A stretch of 52,032 bases of DNA from Gammaproteobacteria bacterium RIFCSPHIGHO2_12_FULL_41_20 (GTDB taxonomy: Bacteria; Pseudomonadota; Gammaproteobacteria; DSM-16500): the NCBI GenBank assembly GCA_001801575.1, contig MGYC01000028.1, positions 1-52,032 on the forward strand, in the 5' to 3' direction. Positions within the stretch are counted from its first letter, which is position 1. Each line of letters starts with the position of its first letter. This document shows positions 17,819 to 26,835 of this stretch, one piece after another. The notes beneath the pieces are model-generated. The model saw only the letters and a list, made by a program, of their open reading frames with translations, was not told the DNA's origin and did no database searches. A program made the translations under genes and the position numbers.

Positions 17819-20800
17819 ATGAGTCTACCAGAACTTTGTATTAAACGTCCTGCTTTTACTATTGTATTAAGTTTGGTGTTGACGATTATCGGGGGCATTG
17901 GTTTTATGCAATTACCAGTGCGCTGGATTCCCAATGTTAATCCACCAGAAGTTTCAATTTTTACTGCCTATCCTGGTGCCAATGCGAGCTTAGTTGAAAG
18001 TCAAGTTACCATGGCGATAGAAACTGCGTTGGCTGGTGTGAATGGCATTGAAACGCTGACATCGCATACCAAGCAAGGACAAAGTTATATTGATGTGACA
18101 TTTAAGCTAGGCCATAACATGGATGTGGCTACTGAAGACATTCGCAGTAGCATTGAACGTATCCGTAGTGGCTTACCTAAGGATGCCAGTTCTCCTGTGG
18201 TAGCAAAGGCTGATTCTAATAATACGCCTATTTTATTTTTGTCTTTCGCAGATAAGCAGCGTTCGGCACGTGAAGTTAGCGATTATGTACATCAATTTAT
18301 TATTCCAAAACTCGAAACTGTAGAGGGCGTGGGTGCTGTTTTATATTACGGCGATCGTATTTCTGCAATGCGCGTGTGGTTGGACCCAGCAAAAATGGCG
18401 GGGGCGAATGTCACAACCAGCGATGTAAATCAGTTATTACAAGATCAAAATACAGCTCTGCCTAGCGGGCAAATTCGTACCGCTGATCGTTTTTATAGCG
18501 TTGTAACCGATATAACCTTAAAAAATGCCGAGCAATTTAATGATTTAATTATTCGCGATAATAACAATCAACTAGTGCGATTAAAAGATATTGGTGAAGC
18601 AAAAATTGATGCGGCAAACAGCGACTCTTCTTTTCGTGTTAATAGTCAGCCGGCAGTGGCATTAGGTATTATTCCGCAATCGACAGCAAATCCATTGGAT
18701 GTAGAAAGTAATGTGCAGAAAGCATTTGCGATGTTAACTAGCTCATTACCCGCCGGCATGCAAGCGGCAATTGTTTACAATCAAGCAGATTATATTCGCG
18801 CATCTATTCATAGCGTTTATGAAGCATTTTTTGAGGCGGTATTTTGTGTGTGGATGGTGGTGTTATTGTTTATCGGCAAATTTCGTCCCACGTGGATTCC
18901 CATCGTGACGATTCCCGTATGCATTATTAGCACTTTTGCTATTTTGTATTTATTTGGTTTTTCTATTAATACGATTACTCTCATGGCCTTTGTATTAGCA
19001 ATTGGGCTAGTGGTGGATGATGCAATTGTGATGCTGGAAAATATTAATCGTCATATTGAATCGGGTATGCATCCTATGGCAGCTGCTATCAAGGGCAGTC
19101 GCGAGATGATTTTTCCTATCATTGCTATGACGCTGACTTTGGCAGCTGTTTATACCCCTATTGCATTTACTGCTGGGTTGCTGGGTATTTTATTTCGTGA
19201 ATTTACTTTTACCTTGGCGGGGGCCGTATTAATTTCTGGTTTTGTTGCCTTAACCTTATCACCTATGATGTGTTCGCGTTGGTTAACAAGCGCAAACTTG
19301 CCTCAAAATAATAGAAGAGGGGGAAATTATTCAATATGGTTAACCGCTAAAATTAGCATTATACAAGCACGTTATCGCCGCATATTATGTTATGTATTAG
19401 CGAAACGACTGTGGGTGATAGCAGCATTGGTAGTCATTGGTATTGGAGGCTATCTGGTTTTTCATACTTTACCCTCGGAACTTGTGCCTATGGAGGACAT
19501 GAGTGAAGTGGACGTCTATGTGGCTGGTCCGCGTGATGCTAGTTTTGCATACACAGATACTTATGTGCGCCAAATGGAAGACATGTACCGAAAAATACCT
19601 GAAGTGCAATCCTACTTCACTGAGGTGGGGATGGGGTCGCCATCGCGTTCTTATCATGTGCTTATGCTAAAGCCGAGAGGGCAACGTCAGCGTGCGCTTA
19701 TAGATATTGAACAGGAGTTAACGCAGAAGGTGAATAAAATACCGGGAGTGCAGGCTAGTGTTTACACACCTTCACCTGCTCTAGCAGATATAGTGGGTGA
19801 TGAAGGGCAAACGATTGGGCTGGTAGTGACTGGCAGCGATTATCAGCGTTTATATGAGGGCACTCAATCATTCTTAGAGGCATTAAGAAAAAATCCGCTA
19901 TTTCAGCATGTTGATAATAATTTAAGATGGGATGGGGAACAATTTACTTTGAGTATTAATAGAGAAAAAATAGCAGATTTAGCTATTCCTATACAAAACA
20001 TTACTGATACCATTTCTACATTATTAGCGGGTCGTGTTGTTGGTCATTTTGAGCATGGCAGTAATCAGTACGATATTATCGTGCAAATGACCCCGCAAGC
20101 GTTGGCGAATCCCAATATTATTCAACAATTGTATGTGCGCAACGTCAGTGGCGTAATATTACCTTTGTCTGACGTGGTTAGCATGCGGACTACTAGTAGT
20201 CCGGACGTGTTGCGTCATTTTAGTCGTTTACGTTCTAATACGGTGTATGTGAGTTTAGCGCATGGATATAAGTTGGCTGATGCTGTGCATGCTTTACAAA
20301 TGACCGCTAAACGTTATTTACCTGATGATATGAAATATACTTTTATTGGTGAAGCCAAGAACTTCTTAGAGTCGAATAGCAAAACAACGGTGACATTTTT
20401 ATTAGCATTGGTTTTTATTTATTTGGTACTGGTGGCGCAATTTGAAAGTTTTATTGACCCTTTCATTATTTTATTAACTGTTCCCTTTGCAGTGGTGGGC
20501 GCCATGTTAACCCTAAAAGTGACTGGGGGTGGATTCAATATTTATAGCAATATTGGTTTAATTACCTTAATTGGCTTAATTACTAAGCATGGCATTTTAA
20601 TTACTGAGTTTGCTAATCGCTTACGCGTTGCAGGTCAGTCTATCCAAGATGCTATTGTTGAAGCGGCCATATTGCGATTGCGACCTATTTTAATGACGAC
20701 ATCGGCAATGGTATTAGGCGCCTTACCTTTGGCCTTTGCGAGTGGGCCTGGAGCTGAGAGTCGTCAACAAATTGGTTGGGTGATTGTGGGTGGCTTATTG

Positions 20801-20902
20801 TTAGGTACATTTTTTTCATTAGTGGTGGTACCCATTGCTTATACCTATTTGGCACCATTTAAAAAAATACGCACAGCAGATGTTGTGATAGAACAGGAGT
20901 GA
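17819..20902 (+). CDS. RND multidrug efflux transporter (AcrB/MdtB family)
   Basis: The 1027-residue protein is a proton-driven HAE1-type RND pump. It begins SLPELCIKRPAFTIVLSLVL, the usual first transmembrane helix, followed by the porter motif FTAYPGANASLVESQV. The proton-relay aspartates are in LAIGLVVDDAIVMLENI of TM4. Two repeats of six helices and two large periplasmic loops are visible. The C-terminal half has VFIYLVLVAQFESFIDP and LITLIGLITKHGILITEFAN. It follows the adaptor by seven bases and is followed by yciB six bases after its stop. Substrates cannot be predicted from sequence. Confidence 0.95.
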   Translation: MSLPELCIKRPAFTIVLSLVLTIIGGIGFMQLPVRWIPNVNPPEVSIFTAYPGANASLVESQVTMAIETALAGVNGIETLTSHTKQGQSYIDVTFKLGHNMDVATEDIRSSIERIRSGLPKDASSPVVAKADSNNTPILFLSFADKQRSAREVSDYVHQFIIPKLETVEGVGAVLYYGDRISAMRVWLDPAKMAGANVTTSDVNQLLQDQNTALPSGQIRTADRFYSVVTDITLKNAEQFNDLIIRDNNNQLVRLKDIGEAKIDAANSDSSFRVNSQPAVALGIIPQSTANPLDVESNVQKAFAMLTSSLPAGMQAAIVYNQADYIRASIHSVYEAFFEAVFCVWMVVLLFIGKFRPTWIPIVTIPVCIISTFAILYLFGFSINTITLMAFVLAIGLVVDDAIVMLENINRHIESGMHPMAAAIKGSREMIFPIIAMTLTLAAVYTPIAFTAGLLGILFREFTFTLAGAVLISGFVALTLSPMMCSRWLTSANLPQNNRRGGNYSIWLTAKISIIQARYRRILCYVLAKRLWVIAALVVIGIGGYLVFHTLPSELVPMEDMSEVDVYVAGPRDASFAYTDTYVRQMEDMYRKIPEVQSYFTEVGMGSPSRSYHVLMLKPRGQRQRALIDIEQELTQKVNKIPGVQASVYTPSPALADIVGDEGQTIGLVVTGSDYQRLYEGTQSFLEALRKNPLFQHVDNNLRWDGEQFTLSINREKIADLAIPIQNITDTISTLLAGRVVGHFEHGSNQYDIIVQMTPQALANPNIIQQLYVRNVSGVILPLSDVVSMRTTSSPDVLRHFSRLRSNTVYVSLAHGYKLADAVHALQMTAKRYLPDDMKYTFIGEAKNFLESNSKTTVTFLLALVFIYLVLVAQFESFIDPFIILLTVPFAVVGAMLTLKVTGGGFNIYSNIGLITLIGLITKHGILITEFANRLRVAGQSIQDAIVEAAILRLRPILMTTSAMVLGALPLAFASGPGAESRQQIGWVIVGGLLLGTFFSLVVVPIAYTYLAPFKKIRTADVVIEQE

Positions 20903-20908
20903 AATAAC

Positions 20909-21454
20909 ATGCTTGCTTTTTTCTATGATTTTCTTCCGGTGTTATTGTTTTTTTTGGCGTTTAAATATTATGGTATTTATACGGCCACGATTGTGGGTAT
21001 CGTGGCAACGGCGGTGCAAGCTTTAGCAAGTTTACTGTTTACACGTAAGTTTGATAGAAAGGTTTGGATTACCTTCATGGTATTTGTGTTATTTGGTGGG
21101 ATGACATTATATTTTCATAATCCTATTTTTGTAAAATGGAAGCCGACCATAGTGTTTTGGATTTTCGGGGCTATTTTATTAGTTACACAATGGCTAGGGA
21201 AAACACCATTAATGCAACGTATGCTTAGTGGTGCGTTTCAAGAAAAAATGACTATTCCAACAGTAGCTTGGCGACGCTTAAACTTAGCGTGGGCGTTATT
21301 TTTTGTCTTGCTGGGAGTTATTAACCTATTGATTGCTTATCGCTTCGATGACAGTGTGTGGGTGAATTTTAAATTATATGGCATTACTGGACTATTATTA
21401 TTGTTTAGCGTATTTCAAACTATTTTTTTGATGAAATATCTGCGGAGTGAATAA
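20909..21454 (+). CDS. yciB: Inner-membrane protein YciB (IspA/septation protein A family)
   Basis: YciB is an intrinsic membrane protein tied to cell-envelope synthesis and division; its loss affects septation in Shigella. The start MLAFFYDFLPVLLFFLAFKYYGIYTATI and the segments GGMTLYFHNPIFVKWKPTI and NLAWALFFVLLGVINLLIAY are strongly conserved in the family. At 181 residues it has five predicted hydrophobic segments, as expected. The ATG follows the pump stop closely and bolA follows two bases later. Whether the efflux pump and envelope genes share a function or only a promoter is unknown. Confidence 0.94.
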   Translation: MLAFFYDFLPVLLFFLAFKYYGIYTATIVGIVATAVQALASLLFTRKFDRKVWITFMVFVLFGGMTLYFHNPIFVKWKPTIVFWIFGAILLVTQWLGKTPLMQRMLSGAFQEKMTIPTVAWRRLNLAWALFFVLLGVINLLIAYRFDDSVWVNFKLYGITGLLLLFSVFQTIFLMKYLRSE

Positions 21455-21456
21455 CT

Positions 21457-21723
21457 ATGACCTCTTTGCCAACGCTTTCTGCTGTTATTTATGAGCGCTT
21501 GCAACATGCCTTTTCTCCTGCCTATTTAGAAGTGGTGGATGAAAGTGCGCAGCATCATGGGCATATAGCTCATCAGCAAGGTAGTAAACATTTCTTGGTG
21601 GTGCTGCAGGCGGATTGTTTGCAATCTTTATCGCGTGTTATTGCGCATCAAAAAATATACGCGGTATTAAATGATTTAATGCCACATCCATTGCATGCAC
21701 TGCGGATTACCATAAAAAAGTAA
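21457..21723 (+). CDS. bolA: BolA family protein
   Basis: BolA proteins work with monothiol glutaredoxins in iron-sulfur/iron signalling and, in E. coli, also as morphogene regulators. The segment AFSPAYLEVVDESAQHHGH closely matches BolA's VFLEVVDES region, and SKHFLVVLQAD plus LSRVIAHQKIYAVL follow as in the KH-like class II fold. Length is 88 residues. The invariant His of the C-terminal part is present in PHPLHALRITI. It directly follows yciB, a common gammaproteobacterial arrangement. It is convergent with zapE, separated by a structured spacer. Confidence 0.92.
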   Translation: MTSLPTLSAVIYERLQHAFSPAYLEVVDESAQHHGHIAHQQGSKHFLVVLQADCLQSLSRVIAHQKIYAVLNDLMPHPLHALRITIKK

Positions 21724-21730
21724 ATAAAAA

Positions 21731-21873
21731 AGGCAGGTGGATCGAAGGCCCGAATCGATAAGTGGATGTCTCGGTGATACTTTAGGCTACCTATTTAAAG
21801 GCTTGCTCACCATATCAACTCTCTGACTTCCTCGAGCTTGGTTGTAGGGCTTCGATCTTTACCTGCCTCTTTT
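21731..21873. other. Long imperfect hairpin between convergent bolA and zapE; terminator or small RNA candidate
   Basis: AGGCAGGT (21731-21738), ATCGAAG and GCCC pair with GGGC, CTTCGAT and ACCTGCCT near 21847-21868. Further inside, GGTGA pairs with TCACC, and AAGTGGAT with a near-complement, giving a rod of about 140 bases. T-rich runs flank it on both sides (TTTT on plus; TTTTTT on the minus strand), so it can terminate transcription from both genes. The length and rod shape are more than a simple terminator needs. No match to 6S, 4.5S, RNase P or tmRNA motifs was recognised. Confidence 0.5.
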
Positions 21874-21927
21874 AAAAGTATAGATGATAAACTTGAGTTG
21901 CGCATCTAGAAAAAGATTTAAATCACG

Positions 21928-23022
21928 TTAAATCATTAATACCCAGTCTAAATTTCCCTTTAAAAAATACTCTTCTGACTGCATTTCTAACAGCCGCGAA
22001 CGAGTGCGTGCATATTCAGCAGCCATATAACCCTGCGGATAAATTTGTTCAATAGAAACAGTAGCTGAACACACTAAACGCACATGCTGATCATATAAAA
22101 TATCCACTAAACGAATAAATAAGCTAATTTTATCTTTATCATCTGCGGGAAGTTGCGGTATGTCGCTGATGAAAATAGTATGAAATTTTTTTGCAATGGC
22201 TAAGTAATCTTGTTGGCTGCGTGGAATATGGCAGATCACATTAAAATCAAACCAAATAATATTTTCAGTGCGTTTTTTTACAGGAATTACACGATCGTAC
22301 AGTTGGATAGGCTCTTGTTTTACATGGCTATTATTAGCTAGTGCGCTAAAGCTTTTTTCCATTAACTCGTGTGCTAGTGCGTCATTGGGAGTATAAAATA
22401 CGCCGGCTTGTTTTAAATGGCGTAAGCGATAGTCTATAGTAGTAGGTATATGTATTACCTGAGTATAATGTTTCAATAAATCAATAGCAGGTAGAAATGA
22501 CTGGCGTTGCAAGCCTTCTTTATACAAGTCATCTGGCATCACATTAGAAGTAGTAATCAAGCAAACATGCTGTGCAAATAGGGTAGTTAACAGGCGCTCT
22601 AGCAGCATGGCATCTACAATATCGGTGACAAAGAATTCATCAAAGCACAGTACCTGGGTTTTCTTGGCAATATTTTTTGCAATGATTTGTAGTGGGTTTT
22701 TTTCGCCTTGGTGTTTTTTTAATTCTTGTTGGATTAACTGCATAAATGCATGAAAGTGCATACGCATTTTTTGGGGAAAGGGTAGGCAATGATAAAAACA
22801 ATCCATGAGCAAAGTTTTGCCTATGCCTACACTGCCCCAAAGATAGACGCCAGTGATTAGTTGCGGTTTATGCAGAAAAGAAAACATCTGTGCGCGTTTT
22901 TTATTTTCCATGACGAGTTGCTCAAGGGTTTTTTGTAGCTGCCGCAAAGCGATAAGTTGTTGTGCGTCCTCATGGATTCGTCCTTGAATGCATTGTTCGT
23001 GATAGTAATCAATCAGTTCCAT
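21928..23022 (-). CDS. zapE: Cell division ATPase ZapE (AFG1-like)
   Basis: ZapE is an AAA-type ATPase of the AFG1 family that joins the division ring and destabilises FtsZ polymers; its mitochondrial relatives handle respiratory complexes. The Walker A motif GSVGIGKT is at 63-70, VLCFDEFFVTDIVDAM forms Walker B, and TTSNVMPDDLYKEGLQR is a family hallmark. The ending YAAEYARTRSRLLEMQSEEY is also diagnostic. Length 364 is normal. AAGGTG lies just upstream of the ATG at 23022. It is convergent with bolA and transcribed in the same direction as the unknown gene upstream. Confidence 0.95.
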   Translation of the reverse strand: MELIDYYHEQCIQGRIHEDAQQLIALRQLQKTLEQLVMENKKRAQMFSFLHKPQLITGVYLWGSVGIGKTLLMDCFYHCLPFPQKMRMHFHAFMQLIQQELKKHQGEKNPLQIIAKNIAKKTQVLCFDEFFVTDIVDAMLLERLLTTLFAQHVCLITTSNVMPDDLYKEGLQRQSFLPAIDLLKHYTQVIHIPTTIDYRLRHLKQAGVFYTPNDALAHELMEKSFSALANNSHVKQEPIQLYDRVIPVKKRTENIIWFDFNVICHIPRSQQDYLAIAKKFHTIFISDIPQLPADDKDKISLFIRLVDILYDQHVRLVCSATVSIEQIYPQGYMAAEYARTRSRLLEMQSEEYFLKGNLDWVLMI

Positions 23023-23166
23023 TTCGCACCTTCATCTTTTTGATAACGTTTTACGTTGGGGCGAAATGTCGGAATCAGAGGCATAGATATAAAATAAATT
23101 TCAAAGATTTGTTCATTGCTTATGTTGAGGCAGTCTGCGCAACACATTACCCAGAAGTACCAGGTT

Positions 23167-23991
23167 TCATCGAGGTTGCATTGTCTGTTTTGGGTCTGGG
23201 GTTAAGTACCCGTCTGCACGTAACTCTTCGGCTAGTCCTCCGCCAATTGCACCCATGCTAATTTTATCTAGAATAGTTCGTGTTTCTAAGCCTGCATAAT
23301 TCGTAGGATCAACACGGCTACCAGCATCAATTAAAGCAGAGCTTTCGCCTGGACCATAATCGACTAAACCCATGAAATTACCTGGCACAACTAGTAGTGC
23401 ATATACCTCTCCAATGAAGCGTGGATCAATGCCGCCAAAGATAGCGCGATAGGTTAATGATTGTAGTGTATCAAATGCATTGACTACTGCCTCTTGTTTG
23501 GCTGCAATGCTAGGATTGGCTTCTAATTTTTTCATTAATTTAGCAACTAATTCATCTACTATTTCATCCAGTATTTTCTCATTTAAACGAGAACCCTTAG
23601 GTTGTAATAACATGAGTGCCATGAATAAGGTTTTCACTTCTTTTTTCATGGCTTTTTCTAATTCTTTAGGATTATGGAGTAATTCCTTATCAAACAGAAA
23701 TCCTGGCTTAAATTGGCGTAGAAATTCTGCAGCAGCAGGATCACAATGGAGAGCAAGGAGTTTTTTCGACATATAAGTAGATATAATGGTGAGTGTGAGT
23801 GCTCTGCCAACAGTGGCATCATAATCGGCGCGTTGTAATAGATCGGGATTGGTTTTATAAATGATATTAAAAACATTCTCTTTTAAGGTTTGTTTTTCCC
23901 CTGGGGAAATATCATGCAATATGCCCCGGCGTGCTAATTCTTCAACCAATTTATCAATGGCTTGTACTAGCGTATCGGTAGGATGGAACAT
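23167..23991 (-). CDS. Unrecognised soluble, mostly helical protein
   Basis: A 274-residue product with no signal peptide or transmembrane segment. Its sequence is largely amphipathic helix with Lys/Glu-rich stretches (KELEKAMKKEVKTLFMALMLL; KILDEIVDELVAKLMKKLEA, both split across helices). A Gly/Pro-richer C-terminal third contains IFGGIDPRFIGEVYALLVVPG and GAIGGGLAEELRADGYL. No domain was recognised. The codon use resembles neighbouring genes. It is followed by zapE 145 bp downstream and is divergent from the gene at 24139. ATG at 23991 is followed by a helical N-terminus (TDTLVQAIDKLVEELARRG). A conserved lineage-specific protein is likely; no function is proposed. Confidence 0.75.
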   Translation of the reverse strand: MFHPTDTLVQAIDKLVEELARRGILHDISPGEKQTLKENVFNIIYKTNPDLLQRADYDATVGRALTLTIISTYMSKKLLALHCDPAAAEFLRQFKPGFLFDKELLHNPKELEKAMKKEVKTLFMALMLLQPKGSRLNEKILDEIVDELVAKLMKKLEANPSIAAKQEAVVNAFDTLQSLTYRAIFGGIDPRFIGEVYALLVVPGNFMGLVDYGPGESSALIDAGSRVDPTNYAGLETRTILDKISMGAIGGGLAEELRADGYLTPDPKQTMQPR

Positions 23992-24138
23992 AATACCTCA
24001 CTAAGTCATATATTTTTTCTATTATACTTAATTATTCTCTATTTATCCTTAAAACAATATTAATAAATGCAATTGCTTTGAAACCTTGATAACCTTCTCC
24101 GCGTATCTATTTTACGATAATAGGAGTTATTCATTTTC

Positions 24139-25029
24139 ATGACGGCTTTTGTATTTACAGGAAAATTAGTTCAGTTAAGCTTGGCTTATGATGGGTTAAC
24201 GATTTACCCTTTATTTACCCCGTACACCAACAATGAGTATGCAAAAAAAATCTCTGTATTACGTGATGATTGTTGCATATTGCAATTCGTGGATGGGTTA
24301 ACCGCTGAGGGTGTAATGGGATTGCAATGTGTTTCAGAAGTGAGCCGTCACGTGAGTTATGATAGAAGGGTTTATCGTGAGGATGATGATCATGATTTCT
24401 ATCATCAAGATACGACAGATAAAGATCATCTTCATTACCACATTAAATTTAAACATCCTTTATCGTCTCCAGAACGGCATGAAATTTTCGCAATGCTAAT
24501 AAAGCATGGATTATTGGGGCCTGATGAATATCAAGATTTTGAGAAAGCGTACATAGAGCGTGATTATCAATACCAGTCTGTATTGATGCCATTACTGCAG
24601 GGTGAGCGCGAAGCAGATGTGAAGATGATTATTACCTATATTCAGAAAACCCAAGATAATGATCTTTTAGCGCATCTTCATCAGTATCTTTTATCTGAAG
24701 CATTTAATTATTTGCGTGAACAGGCTGTTGGGATGGCTAGGATGTGGCAAGGTACCTGCGCCCACGGTGAAGTTGCTAATGTGCATGCTGCTTGGGCAAG
24801 GCTAGAAAAAGCTTTTGCATTACAAATGGCACATAATATACAAGTTATCTGCAGTCAATTTACTGCAAAACTTGCGCATGAACGTGCCATGCAATTAGCG
24901 CAAACTCATCGGTTTTTTGCTTTGCCACGCAAAAGTAATTCTCAGCACACTACGGGGTCTGTATATCGAGCATTTGATTCCGGCGATGGTGAAATTTTAG
25001 AGCAAAAATATAAAAAAATATTTGGTTAG
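24139..25029 (+). CDS. Unrecognised protein with acidic/His-rich middle; possible secreted effector
   Basis: The 296-residue product has no signal peptide or membrane segment. The N-terminal third looks beta-rich (FTGKLVQLSLAYDGLTIYPL). A short, strongly acidic and His-rich stretch follows (REDDDHDFYHQDTTDKDHLH), then helices to the end. The last residues (GDGEILEQKYKKIFG) include a Glu-containing, hydrophobic-flanked tail of the sort found on Dot/Icm substrates, but this is weak evidence. AGGAG occurs 12 bases before the ATG at 24139. It is divergent from the unknown gene at 23167-23991, with a 147-bp AT-rich gap. No homologue was recognised. Confidence 0.7.
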   Translation: MTAFVFTGKLVQLSLAYDGLTIYPLFTPYTNNEYAKKISVLRDDCCILQFVDGLTAEGVMGLQCVSEVSRHVSYDRRVYREDDDHDFYHQDTTDKDHLHYHIKFKHPLSSPERHEIFAMLIKHGLLGPDEYQDFEKAYIERDYQYQSVLMPLLQGEREADVKMIITYIQKTQDNDLLAHLHQYLLSEAFNYLREQAVGMARMWQGTCAHGEVANVHAAWARLEKAFALQMAHNIQVICSQFTAKLAHERAMQLAQTHRFFALPRKSNSQHTTGSVYRAFDSGDGEILEQKYKKIFG

Positions 25030-25059
25030 ATCATGCTCCATTATAAGAGATCCCTGTAT

Positions 25060-25120
25060 GCATGAACCCCATCCCTAAAGTAACAGGAATTCCTATTGAA
25101 TAAAGAATGGGGGTTCATGC
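25060..25120. terminator. Inverted repeat between convergent genes
   Basis: GCATGAACCCCAT (25060-25072) pairs with ATGGGGGTTCATGC (25107-25120) with one bulged base; the loop is 34 bases. It lies between the stop of the unknown plus-strand gene and that of the L,D-transpeptidase gene. There is no U-tract, so a terminator role is plausible but unproven. Confidence 0.45.
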
Positions 25121-25127
25121 GTAGGTC

Positions 25128-25892
25128 TTATGTCCCATCATCTTGTTGCTCTTGGACGTCATCTGCAGCATAGGATTGCACTATGACTTTGGTGGCGTGA
25201 TAACCTTTACTTGGTTTAGCAATGAAATCATTACGTAACCATTCAGCATCATCCACTAAAAGCCGCACACAGCCGTGGCTAGCATTAAAACCCGGTAAAT
25301 TATTGGGAGAGCCATGTAATGCTTGCCCACCATAAAAATACATACAGTACGGCATCGGTGCACCGCCTTTAGGGATGGGAAATTTCGTAGATTTACAATC
25401 TACGCTACCCATAGAGTAAATGCGAAACGTTCCTATTTTGGTTCGGCAAGATTGCTGTATATCTGGGCACCAACCTGCACCACCTGAAGCCGGCCCCCAA
25501 CGTAATAACTGACCATCTGGCAAGTAAGCTGCCCATGCGAGTAATCTAGGATTAAATAAGATGAGTTTTTCTCCGGGAGGATCAATGCGTTCGGGGAAGG
25601 GAGAAAAATCTATTAATGACATGCCAGTTAGGTTGTCCGGCACGGCTATTTTTATGCCAGGAAAAAGCGGAATACTCAAGCGGTTAATAGACATAACAAT
25701 ATGACGTTCTTCTGGATCTGGCCATAGGGTTTCCCAGCTTTCTCCATGTGCAACACGTAGACAAAAGAATCCTGCTGATTTACATATGGCTCGCCCGTAA
25801 GCGCCTAAAGAGGAAGCCATGGTATCGATAGGTAAGGCGAGTGTAATAATAATGGCTATTATACTTATCAATTTATTATTTTGTGTATCCAT
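25128..25892 (-). CDS. L,D-transpeptidase, YkuD/ErfK family
   Basis: These periplasmic enzymes cross-link peptidoglycan 3-3 or attach lipoproteins to it through a catalytic cysteine. The YkuD signature is complete: ALHGSPNNLPGFNASHGCVRL, seen as HGSPNN and ASHGCVRL, with the catalytic Cys at about residue 208 from this start and a conserved His 15 residues before it. The N-terminus has a hydrophobic signal (LISIIAIIITLALPID). The ATG at 25892 is preced by AGGAG at eight bases; a GTG at 25901 is too near that site. The segment SINRLSIPLFPGIKIAVPDN is typical of the N-terminal part of ErfK-like proteins. Length is 254 residues. Monocistronic and divergent from the TauE gene. Confidence 0.92.
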   Translation of the reverse strand: MDTQNNKLISIIAIIITLALPIDTMASSLGAYGRAICKSAGFFCLRVAHGESWETLWPDPEERHIVMSINRLSIPLFPGIKIAVPDNLTGMSLIDFSPFPERIDPPGEKLILFNPRLLAWAAYLPDGQLLRWGPASGGAGWCPDIQQSCRTKIGTFRIYSMGSVDCKSTKFPIPKGGAPMPYCMYFYGGQALHGSPNNLPGFNASHGCVRLLVDDAEWLRNDFIAKPSKGYHATKVIVQSYAADDVQEQQDDGT

Positions 25893-26001
25893 CTTGTCCA
25901 CTCCTTATACTTTAATTGTAGCGCAGCCTGGCAAAAGGAAAGGGTTGACAAGTAGAAAGTGTTAGCTGTAAAAATACACCTAACTCTCATAAGGATAGTC
26001 A

Positions 26002-26835
26002 TTGACAGCTCTATTTTTTTACATAATTATATTTGTAGCTTCTTATTTATCCGGATTGTTGGGCGCATTAACTGGGCTGGGTGGCGGCGGGATTTTAGTC
26101 CCACTACTGGTACTTTTTTTCCATGTGAATATTTATTACGCAATGGGTGCCTCGTTGATCTCTGCAATGGCAATGTCAACGGTGACGTCTGCTACTTATT
26201 TACGTCAAGGGTACACGAATATTCGCATTGGCATGTTCTTAGAAATCGGTGCGGTTATTGGTGCTTTAGCAGGGGCAGTGATAGTTGCTTTTTTATCGAT
26301 TTCTGCGATTTCATTTATTTTTGGTATCATGCTATTTATCTCTGCTTATCTTAGTTTACGTCGCCGTGAAGATGAAGAGCAGTCAACTTCTTCTCATAGC
26401 TGGGCAATCAAGTTGCGATTAGCTAGTGCCTATCCTGTCTATGGGGAACATAAGGTGTATACAGTGCAACATCCGCCGCTGGCTCTTCTGGTAATGGGGA
26501 TTTCTGGTGCGCTCTCCGGATTACTTGGTATTGGCGGAGGCATCATGAAGGTACTGGCTATGGATCATGTGATGCGTTTACCTTATAAAGTGTCGACAAC
26601 AACGAGTAATTTTATGATTGGCATTACTGCAGCGGTAAGTGCAGGGATTTATCTATCGCGCGGTTATATTAATCCTAGTGTGACGGTTCCTGTTATGTTA
26701 GGGATAATAGCCGGTTCTTTTCATGGTACACGGCTATTGTCCCGAGTACACCAGCGCATTTTGCGCATGGTTTTTAGCGCAGTGGTTTGTGTGCTAGGAG
26801 CGCAAATGATTTATAAGGCATTGATTTCAATATGA
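26002..26835 (+). CDS. TauE/SafE family membrane transporter
   Basis: TauE/SafE proteins are eight-helix permeases proposed to export sulfite or organosulfonates; many members have no known substrate. Both halves carry the family glycine motif: GLLGALTGLGGGGILVPLL near residue 20 and GALSGLLGIGGGIMKV near 170. Length is 277 residues. The start codon is TTG at 26002, with AAGGAT five bases upstream. Its stop overlaps the ATG of the EmrA-like gene (ATGA), so the three genes TauE-EmrA-EmrB form one operon. The association suggests a shared export role, but no substrate can be named. Confidence 0.9.
   Translation: MTALFFYIIIFVASYLSGLLGALTGLGGGGILVPLLVLFFHVNIYYAMGASLISAMAMSTVTSATYLRQGYTNIRIGMFLEIGAVIGALAGAVIVAFLSISAISFIFGIMLFISAYLSLRRREDEEQSTSSHSWAIKLRLASAYPVYGEHKVYTVQHPPLALLVMGISGALSGLLGIGGGIMKVLAMDHVMRLPYKVSTTTSNFMIGITAAVSAGIYLSRGYINPSVTVPVMLGIIAGSFHGTRLLSRVHQRILRMVFSAVVCVLGAQMIYKALISI

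Noticed and set aside
21731-21873. 6S RNA or 4.5S RNA gene
   Set aside because: The conserved central bubble of 6S and the GGTCAGG/AGCAGCC motif of 4.5S RNA are not found on either strand.
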